A DNA stretch of 64,000 nt from Polynucleobacter sp. HIN5 (GCF_030297555.1 NZ_AP028136.1:124001-188000); one strand, 5' to 3'. Shown: positions 42,136-51,624, numbered from the stretch's first letter. The notes: generated by a model not told the origin, from the sequence alone. Made by a program: numbers and translations.

Positions 42136-43362
42136 ATGGCTGTTAATTTTCCAACCCTTGATCCCAAATCCCTGAGCCCTATTCCTGGGCTTGCTCTTGG
42201 GTTTGCACAGGCTGGCATTAAGCGCCCAAATCGTAAAGATGTTTTAGTGATGCGCTTAGCTCCCGGTTCGGCAGTGGCAGGCGTGTTTACTCAAAATCGG
42301 TTTTGTGCCGCTCCAGTGCAGTTATGTAAACAGCACCTATTGGAAGCCAATCCAATTGAGGCTTTGATCGTGAATACCGGTAATGCCAATGCAGGAACTG
42401 GTGAAGAAGGTCTTCGTCGAGCCTTTCAGACCTGTGAGGTGTTAGCAAAGTCGTTTGGACTGAGTCCAGAACAAGTATTACCCTTTTCAACAGGGGTGAT
42501 CATGGAGCAACTGCCAGCTGACAAAATTGTGGCTGCAATACCGCAAGCCGTTGCGAAATTAACCGAAGACAATTGGTTTGCAGCAGCCGAAGCGATCATG
42601 ACAACCGATACCCTGCCTAAGGCAGCCTCGCTGACGATCAATACCGAGCAGGGACCCATGGTGATTACGGGTATCTCAAAAGGGGCTGGCATGATTCAGC
42701 CGAATATGGCGACTATGCTGGGTTTTGTGGGGACGAATGTTCAAGTTGATCGAGGCTTACTGCAAGAGCTCACCGCAGAGGCTGCGAACCTGTCATTTAA
42801 CGCAATCACGATTGATGGCGATACATCAACCAATGATTCATTTATCGTGATAGCTACTGGACAATCATCAATCCGAATTCAGGATCGCTCGGATCCACTT
42901 TATAGCTTATTCCGAGAGGGTTTAATTGCTATCTCTCAACAGTTAGCGCAGCTGATTGTGCGCGATGGCGAGGGTGCCACTAAATTTATAACAATTTGTG
43001 TAAAAGGCGGCAAAAATAGCCTTGAGTGCAAGCAGGTAGCCAAAGCAATTGCTCATTCTCCTTTGGTGAAGACTGCGTTTTTTGCCAGCGATCCCAATCT
43101 GGGTCGCATCCTAGCTGCGGTGGGCTATGCTGGTATCGGCGATCTTGATAGTGGCAAGGTCCAACTATGGTTGGATGATGTTTGGGTTGCAAAAGATGGC
43201 GGCCGGCATCCAGACTATCGAGAGGAGCAAGGTCAAGCCGTGATGAAGCAATCCGAAATAACTGTCACGGTTGATTTGGGAAGAGGGGATGCGATGGAGA
43301 CCGTTTGGACCTGCGATTTATCGCATGAGTACGTCTCAATCAATGCCGATTACCGCTCTTAG
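42136..43362 (+). CDS. argJ: Bifunctional ornithine acetyltransferase / N-acetylglutamate synthase
   Basis: Recycles the acetyl group in arginine synthesis. The self-cleavage site is the Thr of [16 protein letters not shown], which divides the precursor into alpha and beta chains. Other motifs are [23 protein letters not shown] and [12 protein letters not shown]. The 408-residue length is normal. Whether it is mono- or bifunctional cannot be told from the sequence alone. It is followed by the DUF815 ATPase and mutT in the same direction. Confidence 0.95.
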   Translation: MAVNFPTLDPKSLSPIPGLALGFAQAGIKRPNRKDVLVMRLAPGSAVAGVFTQNRFCAAPVQLCKQHLLEANPIEALIVNTGNANAGTGEEGLRRAFQTCEVLAKSFGLSPEQVLPFSTGVIMEQLPADKIVAAIPQAVAKLTEDNWFAAAEAIMTTDTLPKAASLTINTEQGPMVITGISKGAGMIQPNMATMLGFVGTNVQVDRGLLQELTAEAANLSFNAITIDGDTSTNDSFIVIATGQSSIRIQDRSDPLYSLFREGLIAISQQLAQLIVRDGEGATKFITICVKGGKNSLECKQVAKAIAHSPLVKTAFFASDPNLGRILAAVGYAGIGDLDSGKVQLWLDDVWVAKDGGRHPDYREEQGQAVMKQSEITVTVDLGRGDAMETVWTCDLSHEYVSINADYRS

Positions 43363-43391
43363 CTAAATTCATTATTACGAGAACCTGAACT

Positions 43392-44258
43392 GTGAATGAC
43401 AAGCTCGATCGTCTTTTAGATCATCTCGAAACATTTTTACCGAAGCCATTGACCGATGCCGAGTGGCAAACCGCTAAAGCCTTTCGGTGGCAGCGTCGCG
43501 ATAGTATTTTTGGGCGCATTGGATTTCTAAAGCCAGTTAAACACTTATCCCCAATCTCGTTTCAAGATTTAAAACATATTGATCGTCAGCGCGATGCAAT
43601 TGTTGATAACACGAGGCATTTTGTTGAAAAGAAGCCTGCGAATAATATTTTATTAACGGGTGCGCGTGGTACCGGTAAGTCCTCATTGATTAAGGCTTGT
43701 CTTAACCAATTTGCTTCTCAAGGCTTGCGCTTGGTGGAGGTCGATAAGGATCACTTAGCTGATTTACCAGATATCACCGAGATTCTCGCGGCTCGTCCGG
43801 AGCGATTTATCGTGTTTTGTGATGATCTGTCCTTTGAGGATGGCGAGTCTGGATATAAGGCTATGAAGTCTGCCCTAGATGGCTCAATTTCTGCGCAAGT
43901 AGACAACATTTTGATTTATGCAACCTCCAATCGCCGTCATTTGTTACCCGAGTACATGAAGGATAACGAGTCGTATGTTCATACCGACGATGGTGAGATT
44001 CATCCGGGCGAGGTTGTTGAAGAGAAAATCTCCTTATCAGAGCGTTTTGGTTTGTGGCTTTCTTTTTATCCACCAAGGCAAGAAGAATATCTCGCGATCG
44101 TTGCTCATTGGTTGGCACATTTTGGTCTCTCCGATAAAGCCATTGAGGCTGCCCGCCCCGAAGCCTTAGTCTGGGCTCTAGAGCGCGGCTCACGTTCAGG
44201 ACGTGTAGCTTGGCAGTTTGCCAAGCACTGGGCCGGTTCCCAATCCGGCAAAAAGTAG
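43392..44258 (+). CDS. DUF815 family AAA-type ATP-binding protein
   Basis: Predicted P-loop ATPase of 288 residues. Walker A is LLTGARGTGKSSLIKACL, Walker B is RFIVFCDDLSFE, sensor-1 is LIYATSNRRHLLPEYM, followed by a DDGEIHPGEVVEEKISLSERFGL segment typical of DUF815. It starts with GTG (GTG-AAT-GAC), since no ATG gives the family N terminus. The biochemical role of the family is not established. Placement between argJ and mutT recurs in related genomes as I recall. Three bases separate it from mutT. Confidence 0.88.
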   Translation: MNDKLDRLLDHLETFLPKPLTDAEWQTAKAFRWQRRDSIFGRIGFLKPVKHLSPISFQDLKHIDRQRDAIVDNTRHFVEKKPANNILLTGARGTGKSSLIKACLNQFASQGLRLVEVDKDHLADLPDITEILAARPERFIVFCDDLSFEDGESGYKAMKSALDGSISAQVDNILIYATSNRRHLLPEYMKDNESYVHTDDGEIHPGEVVEEKISLSERFGLWLSFYPPRQEEYLAIVAHWLAHFGLSDKAIEAARPEALVWALERGSRSGRVAWQFAKHWAGSQSGKK

Positions 44259-44261
44259 TCC

Positions 44262-44696
44262 ATGACAAATCAATCCCGGCCGATCGTTGAGGTCGCTGTC
44301 GGAATCCTTTTAAAAGATCAATCACTTGTTTTGATGGGTAAACGACCCAGTGGCAAACCCTATGCAGGCTATTGGGAGTTTCCGGGTGGCAAGCTGGAGG
44401 TCAATGAATCTATCACAACTGCCTTAGAGCGCGAGTTATATGAAGAGCTTGGCATTCGGATTGCTTTGGATAAAAACCATTGTCAGGAAATCATGATGCT
44501 CGAACATGATTACCCGCACGCCTATGTTCGTCTGCATGTGTGCTTGGTTGATCGCTGGGAGGGCGAGCCAGTTGGCCTAGAAAATCAAGAGCTATCTTGG
44601 CAAAATATATTTAATTCGGAGTTAACGATTAAACCATTATTGCCAGCTGCTTGGCCGATGATTGAAAAAGTTCGTTCGTATTTGAGAAGTACGTAA
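44262..44696 (+). CDS. mutT: NUDIX hydrolase, MutT-like (8-oxo-dGTP diphosphatase)
   Basis: Cleans oxidised nucleotides such as 8-oxo-dGTP to limit mutation. The 144-residue protein has the NUDIX box GGKLEVNESITTALERELYE-ELGI (Gx5Ex7REUxEExGU), preceded by GKRPSGKPYAGYWEFPGG, which matches MutT. It is convergent with zapD with 17 bases between stops. In many related genomes yacG lies between zapD and mutT. No yacG-like frame is visible here. Confidence 0.92.
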   Translation: MTNQSRPIVEVAVGILLKDQSLVLMGKRPSGKPYAGYWEFPGGKLEVNESITTALERELYEELGIRIALDKNHCQEIMMLEHDYPHAYVRLHVCLVDRWEGEPVGLENQELSWQNIFNSELTIKPLLPAAWPMIEKVRSYLRST

Positions 44697-44713
44697 GCAG
44701 TAATCTGCCTAGG

Positions 44714-45466
44714 TCAAAATTGGCAGAACGTTAACTTAAAGGGAATGTCTTGATTGATGAGGGTAGGCTTAAGATCTTGCTCACACTTAAGCAGCCGAAT
44801 TGAGACTAAATATTTATTGGCGCTGATCTCGGCAAAGAGCGATGGATCCTCTAAGGTAATGCGCATTAATTGATAAACCTTGCCAGAGGGCGCTTGCTGA
44901 AACGAGCCCTGATGAGCTAAAACTTCTTTGCTTTCCCCCGACTCGCGCAGCAGTCGTAAAAATAAATGGCAGGCCTCTTGCCAAGGAAGCATAGGGTAAA
45001 TGAACTTTTGTAAGAGCTCGCGTCTTGAAGAGGCGGGACTATGACGCCAAGCATAAAAACCTGGTAAATCAATTGGACTAGTGCCGCCCGGTGTATGTAA
45101 GCGTGTCCGAATTGCATTAAGCCATTCGTTCTCGCCAATGAGCGCATTGGGCTTAATGGCTGACGCATTCACCTGGGCGCTGGCATGCTCTAACTCTGCC
45201 ATGGTGGACGCTAATTTTTCTTGATCAACCTCTTTGGCATGCTTGAGTTGATTAAGCGCAAATTTTTGGCGCTCCAATTCTTTTAAAAGTAATGATTTGA
45301 TATCACCACGGGCACTAATATCGCCTAGCTCAAACAAGGTGGTCAAGGCATTATGGTGCAGTTCGGGGTCATCTGAGCGCGCAAAGTGATTAAACCGGTC
45401 GAACAGATACTCCAGTCGGAGCATGCTTCGGACTAGTTCATTAAACGGGTATTCGTAAATAATCAC
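44714..45466 (-). CDS. zapD: Cell division protein ZapD
   Basis: Cytosolic FtsZ-ring cross-linking protein (DUF1342), 250 residues. The start YEYPFNELVRSMLRLEYLFDRF is the diagnostic N-terminal helix, then a mostly helical domain with a coiled-coil-like LLKELERQKFALNQLKHA stretch and a beta-rich C-terminal part with RREL, PWQEACHLFLRLLRESG. It lies downstream of coaE, a common proteobacterial order (pilD-coaE-zapD). Confidence 0.93.
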   Translation of the reverse strand: MIIYEYPFNELVRSMLRLEYLFDRFNHFARSDDPELHHNALTTLFELGDISARGDIKSLLLKELERQKFALNQLKHAKEVDQEKLASTMAELEHASAQVNASAIKPNALIGENEWLNAIRTRLHTPGGTSPIDLPGFYAWRHSPASSRRELLQKFIYPMLPWQEACHLFLRLLRESGESKEVLAHQGSFQQAPSGKVYQLMRITLEDPSLFAEISANKYLVSIRLLKCEQDLKPTLINQDIPFKLTFCQF

Positions 45467-45500
45467 AGAGTTTTATTTTATGCCGACCGTAGCCAAAAAA

Positions 45501-46142
45501 CTATAAATCCAGCATTTTTTGATGGAGGCGGTCGACTTCAATCTCAAGACTTACTAGATCCCCTTGGTTATAAATCACGGTATCCGCAATTGCCAGGCGC
45601 TCGGCCCGGCTTGCCTGATGGGCCATGATGGCCAGCACTCCCTGGCGGTCTAGCTGGCTGCGCTCCATGACCCGCTCAATTTGGACCTCTTCCTCACAAT
45701 CAACCACTGCAATATGGTCGAGGTTCTCGGTCCAGGTGCCTGACTCGAGGAGCAATGGAACGACAAATACCAAATAGGGTGCATGATTTTTTAAGCCATT
45801 TTCAGCCTGGAGTATGGTTTCCTGGCGAATTAGGGGGTGCGTAATGGCCTCGAGTTTACGCTTGGACTCGGTATCCTTAAATGCGTGTTCACGCATTTTT
45901 GCTCGGTTGAGTGATCCATCCGGAAGAATGAACTCCGACCCAAATTCCCTTTTAATAGGGTCAATCGCGACACCCCCGGAAGCGCATATTTGGTGGGCTA
46001 TATGATCGGTATCGATCACCCAGGCCCCTCGCTTCGCAAGAAATGTGGCAACACTGGACTTGCCCGACCCAATTCCCCCGGTCAGACCTAAAAATGGAAC
46101 TTTTCCTTTTAAATCAAGGAGTGAACGAATGGGCTTGTCCAT
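45501..46142 (-). CDS. coaE: Dephospho-CoA kinase
   Basis: Last enzyme of coenzyme A synthesis. The P-loop is LTGGIGSGKSSVA, then GAWVIDTDHIAHQI, ITHPLIRQE and VVPLLLESG. It has 213 residues with an N-terminal extension of about 12 residues before the core. Its ATG lies 34 bases inside the end of pilD in another frame. No other start gives a conserved N terminus, so this overlap seems real. The upstream Shine-Dalgarno is weak, which fits coupling to pilD translation. Confidence 0.94.
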   Translation of the reverse strand: MDKPIRSLLDLKGKVPFLGLTGGIGSGKSSVATFLAKRGAWVIDTDHIAHQICASGGVAIDPIKREFGSEFILPDGSLNRAKMREHAFKDTESKRKLEAITHPLIRQETILQAENGLKNHAPYLVFVVPLLLESGTWTENLDHIAVVDCEEEVQIERVMERSQLDRQGVLAIMAHQASRAERLAIADTVIYNQGDLVSLEIEVDRLHQKMLDL

Positions 46143-46588
46143 AGTATTTCTATGATGCCAGCAAATGCCAGAAAGGGGCCAAAGGGAAATGGGTGGTTAG
46201 ACGGTAATTTTTGATACTTTAGCCAAAGGAGACCCCCAATCATCCCGCAAAAAGCAGCTAGGACTAATATCCATAAAGCACTATGGATTCCGAGCCAAGC
46301 TCCAAGGCCCGCTAAAAGTTTTGCGTCCCCCATTCCAAGACCATGACGCGAGCGAATTCCTTTGTAGAGTTGATTAATGAACCACAGGAGGAAGTAGCTA
46401 AGAATAGCGCCTAGCCACGCCCAATGAGCATCACACCATGGCATTGGTGAGAGTGAATTAAAGGCAAGGCCAAGAATGATCATGGGATAAGTGAAGCGAT
46501 TGGGGATTAAAAAGCGATGAAAATCGATCCATGCCACATATAGGAGGATTAGGATGAGGCCAATTCGGAGAATGGAATCAATCCACAT
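46109..46588 (-). CDS. pilD: Short prepilin peptidase (PilD-like, A24 domain only)
   Basis: Membrane aspartyl protease that removes prepilin leader peptides. At 159 residues it holds only the A24 peptidase domain: Asp22 in AWIDFHRFLIPN and Asp88 in LGMGDAKLLAGLG are the catalytic pair. The usual N-terminal cysteine-rich methyltransferase domain of PilD (about 100 residues) is absent, and no broken remnant lies upstream because pilC stops at the preceding base. It is therefore of TadV/CpaA or single-domain size. N-methylation activity is doubtful. Confidence 0.85.
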   Translation of the reverse strand: MWIDSILRIGLILILLYVAWIDFHRFLIPNRFTYPMIILGLAFNSLSPMPWCDAHWAWLGAILSYFLLWFINQLYKGIRSRHGLGMGDAKLLAGLGAWLGIHSALWILVLAAFCGMIGGLLWLKYQKLPSNHPFPFGPFLAFAGIIEILWTSPFVHSLI

Positions 46589-47646
46589 TACATGATTCTG
46601 CCTAATGAAAAAATGGGTAAGTAGAGCGTCATTAGCAATCCCGCTACCAGTAGACCAAGAAAAATAATAAACATAGGCTCTAGACTCTGACTAAGAATGG
46701 CTAGCCGATGCTCTAACTGACTTTCAAACGAGCGAGACCGATTGATCAGCATGGTATTGAGCATACCGGTTCGAGCACCTATTTCAAGCAATTGGATCGT
46801 TTCAGAATCAAAGAATCGGCCATTTGGATCAGTGTGTTTCAGGGCAACCCCAAAATCCCAACCCAAAGAAAGTTGCTTAAATAGCTTGGCACTCAAATCA
46901 TGACTGAGCCAGTGATTGGATGATTGTGCGCAAATGCGGATCGACTCTAATAGGCTTAGGCCCGATTGAAGCAAATGAGCAATGTTTTGACACCACGTAA
47001 TTTGGTGCGAAAGTCGGATCAAATCACCGAATATCGGAATCCGAAAGCAATGATGGTCACACCATTTTTGAAACTGGATTGATTTTCTCCAAAGATTTAG
47101 TATGCCAGTGACTAGCATGAGCATTGCACCCATAATCACCAGCGCATGCTCATTCAAACCTCTCGATAGGGCAATCAATAGCTGCGTGCTCATGGGCAAT
47201 TCAGCATGAAAGTGATGAAAGATATCTTCAAAGCTGGGTATAACCCACATTAACATGGTGATAACCATCAGCATCGCAGCAGCAAAGGTGATTGCAGGGT
47301 AGGTCAGCGCTTGCTTCATTTGCTGCACAAGCGATTCTTTAGCAAGCAATTGTTGATGAATCAAGAAAAGCGATTGCTCTAATGACCCCGTTTTTTCTCC
47401 AATCGATATTAGCCCAATACAAATCGGACTAAACCATTTGTCCTGGGTAGAAAGACTGGCGGCCAAACTATTGCCACGTTTGAGTCCTTGGATGGTATGC
47501 GATAGAAATGATCTCCAATGCTTGGGGGAGCACTGCTCGAGCAAATGCAGAGCCTCAAGAAGCGGCACACCTGCTTGCAAAATATTCTGAAGCCGGTATG
47601 TAAAGTTGATTTGATCGCGAAGAGAAAGAGAGCGCCCAATCATCAT
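46588..47646 (-). CDS. pilC: Type IV pilus / type II secretion inner-membrane platform protein PilC
   Basis: GspF-family platform protein, 352 residues with two T2SSF repeats. The first (about residues 14-140) has FTYRLQNILQAGVPLLEAL and SIGEKTGSLEQSLFL. The second has LLQSGLSLLESIRI and LLEIGARTGMLNTML. Three membrane helices are visible, near 115-140, 170-188 and at the C terminus (EPMFIIFLGLLVAGLLMTLYLPIF as two pieces). It is slightly shorter than usual (about 400). It shares one base with pilD and overlaps pilB by four bases. Confidence 0.9.
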   Translation of the reverse strand: MMIGRSLSLRDQINFTYRLQNILQAGVPLLEALHLLEQCSPKHWRSFLSHTIQGLKRGNSLAASLSTQDKWFSPICIGLISIGEKTGSLEQSLFLIHQQLLAKESLVQQMKQALTYPAITFAAAMLMVITMLMWVIPSFEDIFHHFHAELPMSTQLLIALSRGLNEHALVIMGAMLMLVTGILNLWRKSIQFQKWCDHHCFRIPIFGDLIRLSHQITWCQNIAHLLQSGLSLLESIRICAQSSNHWLSHDLSAKLFKQLSLGWDFGVALKHTDPNGRFFDSETIQLLEIGARTGMLNTMLINRSRSFESQLEHRLAILSQSLEPMFIIFLGLLVAGLLMTLYLPIFSLGRIM

Positions 47647-48743
47647 GGAATTTCATGAAGTAAAACCGATTGGTCAATCAACCCCTGATGGAATAAAGCA
47701 TCAGCCTGATGGCGCATTGAGCGAAACCCCTCCGCATAAGCAACTTCTTGAAGTTCTGTTGCGGTCACTTGTAATTCAATCGCAGCAATAAGCTTGGGAG
47801 TAAAGGGCAATATCTCATGAATCGCAAATCGTCCCAGCTGTAAATCCCGATGCCGAATTAAACGCTGGGAACTAATAAATAAAAGATTTTGGGCGATGGA
47901 ATGAGGCTCGATACCAAAGTTTCCTAGCCGCTCGATGCATGAGAGTGCTTGGCGAGTATGGATGGTACTCAGTACTAAGTGACCCGTTTGTGCCGCACTC
48001 ACGGCAAGTTTTGCTGTTTCTGAATCACGGATTTCACCAATCATCATGACATCAGGATCTTGACGCAGAAGGGCTCGAATGATGGCATCGAAATGGAGTC
48101 CAGCCTTTGGATGATATGCAATTTGGTTTACCCCTTGTAGGCGTATTTCAATTGGGTCCTCGATGCTGCAAAGATTGAGATGGGGTTGATTTAGATAATG
48201 AAGAAAGCTATACAGCGTTCGTGTTTTACCGCTACCCGTAGGGCCACACACCAAAATCAAGCCATGCCGCCGACTCAAGCACCCTTTGACAATATCCATT
48301 TGAGAGTCAGTCAATCCAATACGGTCAATATCCAATTCTGAATTGGTTGTTCTGAGAAGTCGAATGACTGCCTTTTCACCAAATAGGGTCGGCATCGTGG
48401 AGACCCGACAATCAATTTCATGATCCGATGATTCCCTACCAATCATGGTTAGACGACCATCTTGCGGTAGGCGCTGTTCAGCAATATCCAGCTTCGCTAG
48501 AATTTTGATGCGCGTAATGAGTCGAATATGATCTGATTTTGGATATGTTTTAAAAAGACATAAGTCGCCATGAATCCGAAAGCGCACGACACACGAATTT
48601 TGCTGCGCTTCGATATGAATATCGCTTGCATCCTCATCGATAGCAGATAAAGAAATTTCTTGCCACAGACGAATGATATGGTGATCGGATTCTTCGAGTA
48701 GCTTGCGCGATGGATTCTGGGTACTTGAGATAGTCTGAATCAA
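47643..48743 (-). CDS. pilB: Compact PilB/GspE-type assembly ATPase
   Basis: Cytosolic ATPase that drives pilus extension. The core domain is intact: Walker A GPTGSGKT (167-174), Asp box SIEDPIEIRLQGVNQ, Walker B MMIGEIRDSETA and His box HLVLSTIHT. At 366 residues it is about 200 shorter than classical PilB. The N-terminal MshEN-type domains are missing, and the four-cysteine zinc module that normally follows QRL(V/I)R is reduced to a few residues (SSQRLIRHRDLQLGRFAIHE). It begins four bases inside the corB-like gene. It could be a competence-type (ComGA-like) ATPase. Confidence 0.88.
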   Translation of the reverse strand: MIQTISSTQNPSRKLLEESDHHIIRLWQEISLSAIDEDASDIHIEAQQNSCVVRFRIHGDLCLFKTYPKSDHIRLITRIKILAKLDIAEQRLPQDGRLTMIGRESSDHEIDCRVSTMPTLFGEKAVIRLLRTTNSELDIDRIGLTDSQMDIVKGCLSRRHGLILVCGPTGSGKTRTLYSFLHYLNQPHLNLCSIEDPIEIRLQGVNQIAYHPKAGLHFDAIIRALLRQDPDVMMIGEIRDSETAKLAVSAAQTGHLVLSTIHTRQALSCIERLGNFGIEPHSIAQNLLFISSQRLIRHRDLQLGRFAIHEILPFTPKLIAAIELQVTATELQEVAYAEGFRSMRHQADALFHQGLIDQSVLLHEIP

Positions 48744-50041
48744 GGCGCCGACAGACTTGGCTCTTCGGGCGATGGTTTGTGAAGCTTCACCGTCTTAATC
48801 CCTTGATCATCAAATTGAATAATCTCCATCACCACACCCCCAACCTTGACGCTGAGGTCATGATCCGGAATTTCTTCGAGCTCTTCCAGTATGAGTCCAT
48901 TAAGTGTGCGCGGCCCATCCACGGGGAGCTGTAATCCCAATAAACGATTGAGATCGCGTAAATTTGCACCACCGTTTGCTAAATAGGAGCCATCACTAGA
49001 CCATTGGTCTTGGGACATCATACCCGGAAAGGAGGTAGTGAACTCTCCGATTAGTTCTTCAACGATATCTTCAAACGTTAACAAGCCTTGAACACTCCCA
49101 TATTCATCCACAACCAGACTTAAGCGTTGGCGATTTTCCTGAAAAAACTGCATCTGTTGCATCACTGGGGTACCCTCAGGAATAAAGTAGGGTTCGTTTA
49201 GTAGATCTCGAAAGTCGCTGTGGCTTAGCTCTTCGCTACCGAGCAAAGAAAGTGCCTTTTTAACCGAAAGGATGCCGCTAATTTTTTCAGGATCTCCCTC
49301 GCATACAGGTAATTTATTGTGGTAGCAGGTCTCCAGTTGCCCAATGACCTCGTCAATAGGTCGTGATAAATCCAATATCTCCATCTTGGCTCGGGGTGTC
49401 ATTACATCATTGACGGAAATATTTTCAAGATTAAATAAATTGAGCAAGATGCTGCGATGCTGATTTGAAATAAAATGACTTGATTCCAGGACGAGACTTC
49501 TGAGTTCTTCAGTGCTCATCGTTTGTAATGCTGTTTCTTTCCGGTTTAGACCCATGAGGCCCATTAACCCTGAAACAAATGAGTTCACTAGCCACAATAA
49601 GGGTTTAAGCAAAATTGTGAGCGGATAAATGACCCAGCCAATATTGGCCGATATTTTTTCAGCGAAAGCGGCACCAATGACCTTCGGGGTAATCTCACTA
49701 AAGATAATGATTAAAAATGCAATGGTTAGAGTGGCGATCGACAATACCAAACCGTTAGTCCCAAATAGATGGAGTGCAATACCAGTCACCAAAATCGGCA
49801 AAATAGTATTAATGAGGTTGTTGGCAATCAACAGAACCGATAAAAGAGTATCAATGCGCTTTAGGAGTTTTTGGGTAATGGCGGCCCCTGCATGACCACT
49901 ATTTGCCATCGCTCGTAAGCGATGTCGGTTGCTAGCAACCATACTGGTCTCTGCCATCGAGAAAAATCCTGATAGGGCGAGTAAAAAGACAACCAGAGCA
50001 GCTTGTGCCCAAAGGGGCCAAGAATCAAAAAAAGAATCCAT
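48740..50041 (-). CDS. CNNM/CorC (CorB-like) transporter-associated protein
   Basis: Integral membrane protein of 433 residues. It has an N-terminal CNNM (DUF21) domain with about four helices (residues 12-160), a pair of CBS domains (about 200-330; VMTPRAKMEILDLSRP, VVDEYGSVQGLLTFEDIVEELIGE shown as family motifs) and a C-terminal CorC_HlyC domain (LNRLLGLQLPVDGPRTLNGLILEELEEIP in pieces). E. coli CorB/YfjD is the nearest named model, linked to magnesium/cobalt efflux. Transport itself is unproven here. It is the first gene of the leftward corB-like, pilB, pilC, pilD, coaE, zapD run. Confidence 0.88.
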   Translation of the reverse strand: MDSFFDSWPLWAQAALVVFLLALSGFFSMAETSMVASNRHRLRAMANSGHAGAAITQKLLKRIDTLLSVLLIANNLINTILPILVTGIALHLFGTNGLVLSIATLTIAFLIIIFSEITPKVIGAAFAEKISANIGWVIYPLTILLKPLLWLVNSFVSGLMGLMGLNRKETALQTMSTEELRSLVLESSHFISNQHRSILLNLFNLENISVNDVMTPRAKMEILDLSRPIDEVIGQLETCYHNKLPVCEGDPEKISGILSVKKALSLLGSEELSHSDFRDLLNEPYFIPEGTPVMQQMQFFQENRQRLSLVVDEYGSVQGLLTFEDIVEELIGEFTTSFPGMMSQDQWSSDGSYLANGGANLRDLNRLLGLQLPVDGPRTLNGLILEELEEIPDHDLSVKVGGVVMEIIQFDDQGIKTVKLHKPSPEEPSLSAP

Positions 50042-50135
50042 CTACACTTTCAAGAAAAGCACAGATAAGCAATATAGCAAATACTAATTATTTAGACTAC
50101 CAGGATTGGTTGATTTTGGTGTCAGAAAGGATCAT

Positions 50136-50645
50136 TTGTTGCTAAAGACAAGTTTATCAGCACATGTTCAGCACTGCGTGATGCGCGCCCCGTTTGGGGG
50201 ATTGCGAATCCGCACTGAAATTGTTGATGCATCATTAATGATTACCCAAATCCAATACCTCAGTCATTTAGATAAAACAAGTCGGCCCCTCAATGAGTTG
50301 GCAAAAGATGCTAAAGAACAAATTGAGACATATTTTGACGATCCTTATTTCCTCTTTGATTTACCAATGAAAACTCAGGGTAGCACTTTTCAACAACGTG
50401 TTTGGTCCAGCATTGAATCCATTCCCGTTGGAAAAACCATGACCTATGGCGAGCTGGCCAATCAGGTCAAATCGAGTCCTAGAGCCGTTGGCGGGGCTTG
50501 CGCCGCGAACTACTATCCACTGATTATTCCCTGTCACCGCGTCTTATCAAAAGCAGGTGTAGGTGGCTTTATGGGTGAAGCGAACGGCCCTTATTTGAGA
50601 ATTAAACAGTGGCTGTTACGACATGAAAATGCCATCAGGGACTAA
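50136..50645 (+). CDS. ogt: Methylated-DNA-[protein]-cysteine S-methyltransferase
   Basis: Suicide repair protein that removes O6-alkyl groups from guanine. The active-site IIPCHRVLSKAGVGGFMG is complete, as is the helix-turn-helix part KTMTYGELANQVKSSPRAVGGACAANYYP. The start is uncertain. AAAGGA sits just before TTG codons at 50136/50139, while the frame opens at a TTG at 50106 and the first ATG is at 50181. Its stop overlaps that of the convergent squalene-synthase-family gene by four bases. Confidence 0.9.
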   Translation: MLLKTSLSAHVQHCVMRAPFGGLRIRTEIVDASLMITQIQYLSHLDKTSRPLNELAKDAKEQIETYFDDPYFLFDLPMKTQGSTFQQRVWSSIESIPVGKTMTYGELANQVKSSPRAVGGACAANYYPLIIPCHRVLSKAGVGGFMGEANGPYLRIKQWLLRHENAIRD

Positions 50646-51592
50646 GCCTTTAGGGGTCGGGCTTGGATTCTAAAAAAGATATCCATCAGCCAATTACTAC
50701 GTACCGCAAGTTTAGTAAAGATATAAAAACGGCTCACTTGCGATCGAGTTAGTTTTGGTTCGATTGATGCATCGCCATGATGACGTAATGCAATTTGTTT
50801 GAGGGTTAGTACTGCTAGGCCAAAGGCAAGAAAGCAAAAGCGGCGAATTCCGAGCTCTGACTTTGGAATGCAATGAATGTAATGAAGAGCGTCTTCAAGT
50901 TTTTGATGAGCGATCACTAGTAAATCAGTTTCGCTGACCCCGATCGGCTTCCATGAAACACCGCGCGCTCGATCCTCGGGAGAGTCTTTGAGAATATTAG
51001 TCATTTGCAAGGCCTGACCAAACGAAATTGCTAAGTATTCATTTTGTGAAATCGCTTTTGCAAAAGCAGATGAGTGTAAGGCAAATACGGTGGTTAGCAT
51101 TTCACCGACAACCCCAGCAACGACATAACAGTATTTTTCAAATTCAGCTAAGTTCTCGAGTCCATGGGGATTTTGACGAGTATGAAAATAGCTCATTCCA
51201 TCGGACATAATTTGTATACAGCGAGCAACCGCTTGACGTTGTTGCATATCGCAACTATCTAAGACGCGCAGTATCCGAGGAATGTTTTGAATCAGATCTT
51301 TTTCATCCAGATTGCCATGTTCCGCCAACGCAATGGCGCACTGATCAGTAAATTGTTTGGGATGTTGCTCGCCCAGAACCGTTTGAACAAAACTAGCCGA
51401 TAGATCTTGCTTAGTTATTGCATCCATGCAGGATGCATCTTCAATCGTATCAACAATGCGACAAAGTAAATACGTATTACCAACCACCTTTTCTAAATTT
51501 GGGGGTAATAATGGAATGGTAAGCGCAAACGTTCGAGATACCGATTCAAGAATTGAGCGTTGATATAGCTCATCAGCAGATAAAGCAGACAT
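50642..51592 (-). CDS. Squalene/phytoene synthase family protein
   Basis: Trans-isoprenyl head-to-head condensing enzyme of 316 residues. The first Asp-rich motif is CRIVDTIEDA (DxxxD), the second is TNILKDSPEDRARG, and the N terminus SVSRTFALTIPLLP is typical. Candidate products are squalene, for hopanoids, or another C30 carotenoid precursor. Neither a squalene-hopene cyclase nor a desaturase lies in the window, so the product cannot be chosen. It lies 32 bases after the sodium:solute symporter gene on the same strand. Confidence 0.88.
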   Translation of the reverse strand: MSALSADELYQRSILESVSRTFALTIPLLPPNLEKVVGNTYLLCRIVDTIEDASCMDAITKQDLSASFVQTVLGEQHPKQFTDQCAIALAEHGNLDEKDLIQNIPRILRVLDSCDMQQRQAVARCIQIMSDGMSYFHTRQNPHGLENLAEFEKYCYVVAGVVGEMLTTVFALHSSAFAKAISQNEYLAISFGQALQMTNILKDSPEDRARGVSWKPIGVSETDLLVIAHQKLEDALHYIHCIPKSELGIRRFCFLAFGLAVLTLKQIALRHHGDASIEPKLTRSQVSRFYIFTKLAVRSNWLMDIFFRIQARPLKA

Positions 51593-51624
51593 GCGCGGTT
51601 TAGCTTTTGAAAAGAAGTAGGTAA

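Noticed and set aside
44696..44714. Hairpin terminator between mutT and zapD (CTGCC/GGCAG)
   Set aside because: Five pairs with a 12-base loop and no T-run on either strand.
45501..46142. Misannotated coaE start because of the 34-base overlap with pilD
   Set aside because: No downstream ATG, GTG or TTG is available before the P-loop, so the overlapping ATG is the only workable start.
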